From Ruminococcaceae bacterium UBA5413 (GTDB lineage: Bacteria; Bacillota; Clostridia; Oscillospirales; Acutalibacteraceae), in assembly GCA_002409585.1 (NCBI GenBank), contig DHNP01000010.1, positions 1 through 17,134 of the forward strand: 17,134 nucleotides of DNA. Reading direction: 5' to 3'. The notes under the pieces were generated by a model. That model was not told the DNA's origin, did not search any database, and saw only the letters and a program-made list of their open reading frames with translations. Made by a program: the position numbers and the translations under genes. Of the stretch, positions 12,151 to 17,134 are shown piece by piece (position 1 is the first letter of the stretch; each line of letters opens with the position of its first letter).

Positions 12151-13941
12151 ATGTCTGAAACAATGAAAGGCATGAAGAGGACATGCTACTGCGGTGACCT
12201 TAAGGACTCTGACATAGGCAGGGACGTTACGGTGTGCGGCTGGGTGCAGCGCCAGCGTGACCTCGGCGGGATTATTTTTATAGACCTGCGTGACAGGGCG
12301 GGCGTTGTACAGCTTGCTTTTGACGACTCGACCGACAGGCAGGTCTTCGACAAGGCATTTGCCGTGCGGGCCGAGTACGTGCTTGCCGCGAGCGGTAAAG
12401 TACGCGAGCGCTCGTCTAAAAATGCGGAAATACCTACGGGAAATATCGAAATAGAAGTTCGGGACCTGCGGGTCCTTGCCAAAAGCGAAACACCTCCTTT
12501 TGCTGTTGAAAACGACTCCAATGTAAAAGAAGACCTGCGCTTTAAGTACAGGTACATTGACCTGCGCAGGCCTGACGTACAGGAAAAGATAATCGGCCGC
12601 CACAAGATAGTAAAAGCAGCGCATGATTATTTTGACGACAACGGATTTTTGGAGATAGAAACGCCTTACCTCATAAAGTCAACGCCGGAAGGAGCGCGCG
12701 ACTATGTTGTGCCGTCGCGTGTGTTCCCGGGCAAATTCTTTGCCCTTCCGCAGTCTCCGCAGCTTTACAAGCAGCTTTTGATGCTCTCGGGTTTTGACCG
12801 TTATATGCAGATAGCGCGCTGTTTCCGCGACGAAGACCTGCGCGCCGACAGGCAGCCGGAGTTTACGCAGATAGACTTCGAGATGTCTTTTGTAACGCCT
12901 GACGATGTGATGTCGACAGCCGAGGGCTTTATACGTTACGTCTATAAAGAAGTGCTTGGCACCGACATAAGCCTGCCTCTAATGCGCATGCCGTGGCTTG
13001 AGGCGCGCCGCCGCTTTGGCTCTGATAAACCTGACCTTAGGTTCGGCATGGAGATAACCGACCTCAGTGCGGTACTTAAGGGTACGTCTTTCCGCGCCTT
13101 TTCAGGGGCGCTTGCCGCCGGCGGGAGCGTGCGCGCCGTGAAGCTTTCCGGCATGGCTGACAAAATGAGCCGCAAGTCGATTGACAAGCTCGCGGCGTTT
13201 GTGAAGGACTACGGCGCCAAAGGCCTTGCATGGACAAAGCTCGCGCCGGATGCCGAAACATCGTCGTATGAAAAGTTCCTGTCGGAGGAAGAAACGCTTG
13301 CAGTACGCAGAAAGACTGAGGCAAAAACAGGCGACGTGCTGTTCATAGTAGCCGATGAGCAGGACAAAGTCGTCCTTGACTCACTTGGAGCACTGCGCTG
13401 CGAATTGGCTGAAAAGTTCGGCCTTATTGATAAATCTAAGCCGTGCCTGCTTTGGGTGACGAATTTCCCCATGTTTGAGTTCAGCAAGGAAGAAAACCGT
13501 CTTGTAGCCATGCACCACCCGTTTACAATGCCGCGTGAAGAAGATATAGATAAGCTTGAAAGCGAGCCTGAAAAAGTTCTCGCTCTCGCTTATGACATGG
13601 TTCTTAACGGCAACGAGGTTGGCGGCGGGTCGATAAGGATTAATGACTGCGAGCTGCAGCAGAGAATTTTTAAGGCCCTTGGCTTTTCAGAGGAAGACGC
13701 GCATGCCCGTTTCGGCTTTTTGACAGACGCGTTCCGTTTCGGCGCCCCGCCGCACGGCGGCATGGCTTTCGGCCTTGACAGGCTCGTCATGCTCATGCTT
13801 GGCTGTGACAGCATACGCGACGTTATAGCTTTCCCAAAGGTCGCAAGCTCTGCCGAACTGATGAGCGGCGCGCCCGCTGAGATAGATAAAAAACAGCTTG
13901 ACGAGCTTAAGCTCACTCTGCCGCAGAAAAGCGGCCTGTAA
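12151..13941 (+). CDS. aspS: Aspartyl-tRNA synthetase
   Basis: A 596-residue bacterial-type AspRS. It has the N-terminal OB anticodon-binding domain (CGWVQRQRDLGGIIFIDLRD from about residue 29), the class II core with motif 2 (RCFRDEDLRADRQPEFTQID), the QSPQLYKQ aspartate-site loop, the GAD insertion domain in the middle, and motif 3 (GGMAFGLDRLVM) near the C-terminus. The length with GAD domain is typical. GGAGG at 12136-12140 supports the ATG. It follows hisS without a terminator, so it is under the same T-box, whose specifier reads Asp. Whether the enzyme is discriminating or also charges tRNA-Asn cannot be decided from the sequence alone without alignment. Confidence 0.97.
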   Translation: MSETMKGMKRTCYCGDLKDSDIGRDVTVCGWVQRQRDLGGIIFIDLRDRAGVVQLAFDDSTDRQVFDKAFAVRAEYVLAASGKVRERSSKNAEIPTGNIEIEVRDLRVLAKSETPPFAVENDSNVKEDLRFKYRYIDLRRPDVQEKIIGRHKIVKAAHDYFDDNGFLEIETPYLIKSTPEGARDYVVPSRVFPGKFFALPQSPQLYKQLLMLSGFDRYMQIARCFRDEDLRADRQPEFTQIDFEMSFVTPDDVMSTAEGFIRYVYKEVLGTDISLPLMRMPWLEARRRFGSDKPDLRFGMEITDLSAVLKGTSFRAFSGALAAGGSVRAVKLSGMADKMSRKSIDKLAAFVKDYGAKGLAWTKLAPDAETSSYEKFLSEEETLAVRRKTEAKTGDVLFIVADEQDKVVLDSLGALRCELAEKFGLIDKSKPCLLWVTNFPMFEFSKEENRLVAMHHPFTMPREEDIDKLESEPEKVLALAYDMVLNGNEVGGGSIRINDCELQQRIFKALGFSEEDAHARFGFLTDAFRFGAPPHGGMAFGLDRLVMLMLGCDSIRDVIAFPKVASSAELMSGAPAEIDKKQLDELKLTLPQKSGL

Positions 13942-13987
13942 GCTTTTGCCACGGCATGTAACTTAAGTCCGCGCGGGGGTGAAGGTT

Positions 13988-14635
13988 GTGCAGAAAATGA
14001 ATTACCAAAAAGAAATGGAAAAGTCCATTGAAAAGCTTTGCGGGCGTACCCCGAAGCTTCTGCTCCACGTATGCTGCGCGCCCTGCGGCAGCTATGTGAT
14101 AAATTACCTTTCGGAGTTTTTTAACATAACGGCGTTTTACTATAACCCAAATATTTCCCCTGAGGCAGAGTATAAAAAGCGCGCGGCCGAGCTTAAACGC
14201 CTGATTGCGCAAATGCCGGTGAAAAACGCCGTATGCTACAGCGAGGGCCGTTACGACCCGCAGCGTTTTTTCGAAACGGTAAAAGGCAGGGAAGACGATA
14301 CCGAGGGCGGCGCACACTGCATGCTGTGCTATGAAATGCGTCTGCGGGAAACGGCGTCGTATGCGAAAGAAAACGGCTTTGAGTACTTTACAACGACGCT
14401 TTCCGTAAGCCCGTACAAAAATGCGCAGCGGTTAAACAGTATAGGCGGGGCAGTGGCGCGTGAATACGGAGTTAATTATTTATATTCCGATTTTAAGAAA
14501 AAGGACGGCTACCTTAAGTCTATAAGCCTTTCACATGAGTACGGGCTGTACAGGCAGAACTACTGCGGGTGTGTTTTTTCACAAATGGAAAGGGCGGCGG
14601 CGCAACTGCGCGCGGGTACGGCCGCGCCGCTTTAA
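13988..14635 (+). CDS. queH: Epoxyqueuosine reductase QueH (DUF208)
   Basis: A ~215-residue QueH, the non-orthologous replacement for QueG that reduces epoxyqueuosine to queuosine in tRNA. The metal- and cluster-binding cysteines are visible: HVCCAPC at 27-33, then HCMLCYEMRL and YCGCVFS in the second half. LSVSPYKN is also family-like. The start is uncertain. GTG at 13979, GTG at 13988 and ATG at 13997 are in frame. I prefer 13988 because GGGGGTG lies six bases upstream and the resulting MQKMNYQ start resembles other QueH N-termini. It follows aspS after ~46 bases with no clear terminator, so it may be in the tRNA-synthetase operon. That fits, since Q is a modification of His, Asp, Asn and Tyr tRNAs. 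Confidence 0.9.
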   Translation: MQKMNYQKEMEKSIEKLCGRTPKLLLHVCCAPCGSYVINYLSEFFNITAFYYNPNISPEAEYKKRAAELKRLIAQMPVKNAVCYSEGRYDPQRFFETVKGREDDTEGGAHCMLCYEMRLRETASYAKENGFEYFTTTLSVSPYKNAQRLNSIGGAVAREYGVNYLYSDFKKKDGYLKSISLSHEYGLYRQNYCGCVFSQMERAAAQLRAGTAAPL

Positions 14636-14713
14636 ATGGCCTGGGGACGGAACTGTGCGGCAGGCGTTTTGGCGGTTTTACCGTATTGACTTTTATTTCG
14701 CGGAGGCAAACCG

Positions 14714-15100
14714 ATGAAAAAGGAAAAGAATCGCGTGAGGATTGGCGGCGGAAAAGCAGTGGCTAAAAAAAGCAAAGCTGCCGGTAACTTTGCTAATGTG
14801 GAAGACCCGCTTAAGTATGCTGTTTCCGTTATAGGCGGAAAGTGGAAAGTGCGTATCCTTTGGGCAGCCAAAGACGGAAATCCGCTGCGCTACCGTGAAA
14901 TAAAGCAGCTTGTGCCTGAGGTTACGGATATGATGTTAAGCCAAAGCCTGCGCGAGCTTACGGAGTGCGGGCTTTTGGAGCGCAGGCAGTTCCGTGAGAT
15001 ACCGCCTAAGGTAGAGTACAAAATAACCGGCAGGGGTGAAAAACTTATACCGGCCATAAAGCTTTTATCTGAGTGGGCCGAAAATGAACTCGCCATATAA
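14714..15100 (+). CDS. HxlR/MarR-like winged-helix transcriptional regulator
   Basis: A 128-residue HxlR-family regulator. The core (about residues 31-125) has the family pattern: VIGGKWKVRILW, then NPLRYREIKQLVPEVTDMMLSQSLREL, then GLLERRQF, PPKVEYKIT and a C-terminal helix. The first ~28 residues are a Lys/Arg/Gly-rich extension not usual in the family. HxlR proteins act as dimers, often sensing thiol-reactive or other small molecules through an N-terminal Cys. That Cys is absent here; the only Cys is in TECGLL, in the body of the domain, so a thiol switch is doubtful. GGAGG seven bases before the ATG supports the start. The gene stands 78 bases after queH on the same strand, with no divergent target gene visible. 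Confidence 0.9.
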   Translation: MKKEKNRVRIGGGKAVAKKSKAAGNFANVEDPLKYAVSVIGGKWKVRILWAAKDGNPLRYREIKQLVPEVTDMMLSQSLRELTECGLLERRQFREIPPKVEYKITGRGEKLIPAIKLLSEWAENELAI

Positions 15101-15196
15101 CTGCGCTTTTATTTTGGATAATTTTGCAAAACGGGTTTATGTACCTTAAAATCTGGCGGAATAGATATTTTTTATGGAAAAATAATAAAAATTGCC

Positions 15197-15225
15197 TTGT
15201 AACTATGTTTAACTGTTGATATAAT
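15197..15225 (+). promoter_or_regulatory. Sigma-A promoter of the SARP-like regulator gene
   Basis: TTGTAA (15197-15202), a spacer of exactly 17, and TATAAT (15220-15225). Transcription would begin near 15232, two bases before an in-frame ATG at 15234, which argues for the downstream start at 15264. Confidence 0.8.
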
Positions 15226-15263
15226 TACAAGAGATGATAATAATATTTGCGGGAAGCGAAATT

Positions 15264-16469
15264 ATGCCAAATAATAAAGATACCATAGCGGCTATAGATG
15301 TAAAAATGTTCGGTGAATTTTCCATATCCATAAACGGAAAAACAATAACGGACTTAAAAGGCCGGACTAAACGCGTCTGGCTTCTTATACAGTACCTTAT
15401 ATTAAACAGGAACAATACCGTTAATATAGAGCAGATAGTCAGGGATATATGGGACGGCCAGCCGTGCGGAGACCCCGAAAACGCGCTTAAAAACCTTATT
15501 TACCGCGCCCGTATAATACTAAAGACACTTTCCGGTAAGAACAACGTGCAGTTCATCTTGTTTATGAACGGCACTTACGCTTGGAACAACCGTTATGATT
15601 TTACGGCGGATTTTGAACTTTTTGACCGAACATTTAACGAGGCCAACAACAGGAACAATTCCATAGAAAAAAGGATATATTATTACCAACGAACTTTGGA
15701 GCTTTACAGGAGCGGCTTTTTGCCTAAGTCATCGTACAGCAAGTGGGTGGTAGCGCGCGCCGCGCGTTATGACGAGGAGTACGTCGAAAGCGCCAAAAGG
15801 CTGTGCGGCATTCTTATGAGGCTGAAAAAGAACAGGGAAGTCATTAGCATATGCAAGTCCGCGCTTAATAAATTCCCGTTTGACGAGTCTTTGCGCAAAC
15901 TGCTCATTGCCGCTTACGTAAACACGGGGCAGCGCGACAACGCGTTCAGACAGTATAACGACACGCTTAAGCTTTATTACGACGAATACGGCATAGACAT
16001 GAGCTCAAGTTTCGGCCCGTACTACGGCAAGCTTACAAACAGCAGCTTTGCTATGGCGGGTGGAATAGACGTGATAAAAAAGGACCTTAAAGAAGATGCC
16101 AATGTCAGGGGAGCTTACTTTTGCGATTATGACATTTTTAAGTGCATCTACAGGGCGCAGTCGCGCATAATCGCGAGGACGGGGCAGCCCGTTTTTCTGC
16201 TGCTCTTTACTTTAAGCGACAAAGAAGGCAGCAGGCCGCTGCCGGCCGAGCTTGAAAACGCCTCGAACAAACTCAGGGAAATAATCATTACGTCGCTTAG
16301 AAGGGGAGACATCATCGCCCCTTACAGCGTAGGCCAGTTTATTGTAATGGTTTCAATGGCCTCCTACGAGCACGTAAAGGGTATAATAAACCGTATAATC
16401 AAAAAATTTAAGTTTGATTACAGAAAAAAGAATATCGAGGCAAACGTAAAAATCGCCCCGATGGAATAA
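15264..16469 (+). CDS. SARP/BTAD-type regulator fused to a degenerate GGDEF-like domain
   Basis: A 401-residue protein with three regions. Residues ~11-108 look like an OmpR/SARP winged-helix domain (VKMFGEFSISINGK, RTKRVWLLIQYLI, then ALKNLIYRARIIL and a beta-hairpin wing). Residues ~115-262 look like a bacterial transcriptional activator (BTAD) helical repeat domain (EVISICKSALNKFPFDESLRKLL and NAFRQYNDTLKLYYDEYG as family patterns). Residues ~283-398 resemble GGDEF domains: RRGDIIAPYSVGQFIVMV aligns with the R-gD-vaRyGGDEF-v-- block. The catalytic GGDEF is replaced by SVGQF, so it should not make c-di-GMP but might bind a nucleotide. I chose ATG 15264 with GGGAAG seven bases upstream; the ATG at 15234 sits at the predicted transcript start. 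It is monocistronic between a strong promoter and a terminator. The targets are unknown. Confidence 0.75.
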   Translation: MPNNKDTIAAIDVKMFGEFSISINGKTITDLKGRTKRVWLLIQYLILNRNNTVNIEQIVRDIWDGQPCGDPENALKNLIYRARIILKTLSGKNNVQFILFMNGTYAWNNRYDFTADFELFDRTFNEANNRNNSIEKRIYYYQRTLELYRSGFLPKSSYSKWVVARAARYDEEYVESAKRLCGILMRLKKNREVISICKSALNKFPFDESLRKLLIAAYVNTGQRDNAFRQYNDTLKLYYDEYGIDMSSSFGPYYGKLTNSSFAMAGGIDVIKKDLKEDANVRGAYFCDYDIFKCIYRAQSRIIARTGQPVFLLLFTLSDKEGSRPLPAELENASNKLREIIITSLRRGDIIAPYSVGQFIVMVSMASYEHVKGIINRIIKKFKFDYRKKNIEANVKIAPME

Positions 16470-16494
16470 ACCGCCGAAGCGGTTTCAGCATGCA

Positions 16495-16530
16495 GGCAAA
16501 GTATCAGGTTAACGGTACTTTGCCTTTTTT
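16495..16530 (+). terminator. Intrinsic terminator after the SARP-like gene
   Basis: GGCAAAGTA (16495-16503) pairs perfectly with TACTTTGCC (16516-16524), with a 12-base loop followed by TTTTTT. A smaller hairpin AAACCGC/GCGGTTT (16468-16485) overlaps the stop codon just upstream. Confidence 0.9.
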
Positions 16531-16577
16531 ATATAACAGGGCAAACCGTTCGCCGTTTTAATAAAAATTTAATCAAT

Positions 16578-16605
16578 TTGACGTGCGGTTATGGTAGTAT
16601 ATTAG
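16578..16605 (+). promoter_or_regulatory. Candidate promoter for the zinc-ribbon membrane protein gene
   Basis: TTGACG (16578-16583), a 16-base spacer and TATTAG (16600-16605), 48 bases before the ATG. The -35 is good; the -10 is off consensus. Confidence 0.45.
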
Positions 16606-16652
16606 TTATAAAATAATATCAGGCTTAAACTTAACCTGTAAAGGAGCAGCGT

Positions 16653-17099
16653 ATGAACTGGTTCACAAAGGCCGCTATGGGTATAAACCGCTTCATGTAC
16701 GGAAGGTACGGCGGGGATATGCTTTCGTTCGCAATAATTATTTTGTACTGCGTTTTGGTATTTATAGCTAATATAGCAAAGCTTCCGGTGCTGTCGCTCC
16801 TTGCGCTTGCACTGCTTATATGGGGCATATACAGGGTGTTTTCAAAAAACATTTTGCGCCGCACGCGCGAAAACGACTGGTTTTTAAGGCACTGGAACCG
16901 TATTTCCTCATGGTTCAGGCGTATTGCACATAAATTTTCATCTCTGCAGAAACAAAAAACATTGGCTGCCAAGGACAAGGCAATATATAAATATTACAAA
17001 TGCCCTAAATGCAGGAACAGGCTGCGCGTGCCTAGGGGCAAGGGCAGGATATCCATAAAATGCCCGGTGTGCGGGACCGAGTTCATCAAAAAAACTTAA
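16653..17099 (+). CDS. Two-TM membrane protein with a C-terminal zinc ribbon, function unknown
   Basis: A 148-residue protein of no named family that I recognise. Two hydrophobic helices at about 24-40 and 44-62 are joined by a very short turn, so both ends should lie on the same side, probably cytoplasmic by the positive-inside rule (RRTRENDW and RRIAHK follow the second helix). A Lys/Arg-rich linker with several Trp leads to a compact zinc ribbon: CPKC at 117-120 and CPVC at 137-140, with basic residues RNRLRVPRGKGR between. The pattern is like the MJ0042-type zinc-ribbon domains. The start is ATG with AAGGAG six bases upstream. It is preceded by a terminator and its own candidate promoter, and followed 21 bases later by another start codon. 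Confidence 0.75.
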   Translation: MNWFTKAAMGINRFMYGRYGGDMLSFAIIILYCVLVFIANIAKLPVLSLLALALLIWGIYRVFSKNILRRTRENDWFLRHWNRISSWFRRIAHKFSSLQKQKTLAAKDKAIYKYYKCPKCRNRLRVPRGKGRISIKCPVCGTEFIKKT

Positions 17100-17120
17100 A
17101 CCTAAGAAGGCAAATCCATA

Positions 17121-17134
17121 ATGAAACGTAAAAT
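17121..17134 (+). CDS. Probable start of the next gene, cut by the window edge
   Basis: An ATG at 17121 follows AAGAAGG (17104-17110) and opens with Met-Lys-Arg-Lys. Only four full codons are visible, so nothing can be said about the product; it would be co-transcribed with the zinc-ribbon gene. Confidence 0.4.

Noticed and set aside
15996..16469. Active diguanylate cyclase in the SARP-like protein
   Set aside because: The GGDEF catalytic motif is replaced by SVGQF, so synthesis of c-di-GMP is not expected.
1..17134. CRISPR array, insertion sequence or prophage genes
   Set aside because: No regularly spaced repeats, transposase, integrase or phage-like frames were seen on either strand.

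Overview
The window looks like a chromosomal segment of a Gram-positive member of the Clostridia, plausibly a gut-type Oscillospirales/Ruminococcaceae relative. That placement is an inference. It rests on the elongasome order mreC-mreD-mrdA-minD-mgsA, a T-box leader in front of hisS-aspS, strong AGGAGG ribosome binding sites, sigma-A type promoters, intrinsic terminators, and families common in Firmicutes (YwlG, ComFB, QueH, HxlR). No mobile-element gene, CRISPR array or rRNA was seen.

Layout. (1) 1-2010: the tail of an AT-richer catabolic operon with a truncated D-2-hydroxyacid dehydrogenase, an SDR oxidoreductase and a class II (zinc) aldolase. (2) 2011-3233: mostly non-coding. It holds several inverted repeats, a possible 48-residue peptide ORF, a roughly 400-base structured block I cannot name, and a minus-strand tRNA operon (tRNA-Val GAC, tRNA-Leu UAG, both with encoded CCA) with a near-consensus promoter. 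(3) 3396-5401: a ParA-type ATPase translationally coupled to a ComFB-domain protein, followed by YwlG/UPF0340. (4) 5547-10548: a cell-shape block of mreC, mreD and the PBP2 transpeptidase gene mrdA, then a MinD-like ATPase and methylglyoxal synthase. (5) 10572-14635: a T-box leader, hisS, aspS and queH. (6) 14714-17134: an HxlR-type regulator, a stand-alone SARP-like regulator ending in a degenerate GGDEF domain, a two-TM zinc-ribbon protein, and the first bases of a further gene.

How the parts relate. Block 4 makes the membrane part of the lateral wall synthesis machine, but mreB, rodA and minC are absent here. Block 5 is a translation operon. Its T-box appears to read tRNA-Asp rather than tRNA-His, judging both from the specifier position (GAC) and from the acceptor-pairing bulge (TGGC), even though hisS is the first gene. 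The most promising candidate for an undescribed system is the ParA-ComFB pair, since ComFB proteins have been reported as cyclic-dinucleotide receptors. The same window holds a regulator with an inactive GGDEF-like sensor domain, but any link between them is speculation.

Codon use differs along the window. Of 20 Ile codons, the SDR gene has 14 ATT and 4 ATA, whereas mreC has 2 ATT and 14 ATA. This may mean that the left-hand operon, which the 3' end of tRNA-Leu faces, was acquired separately.
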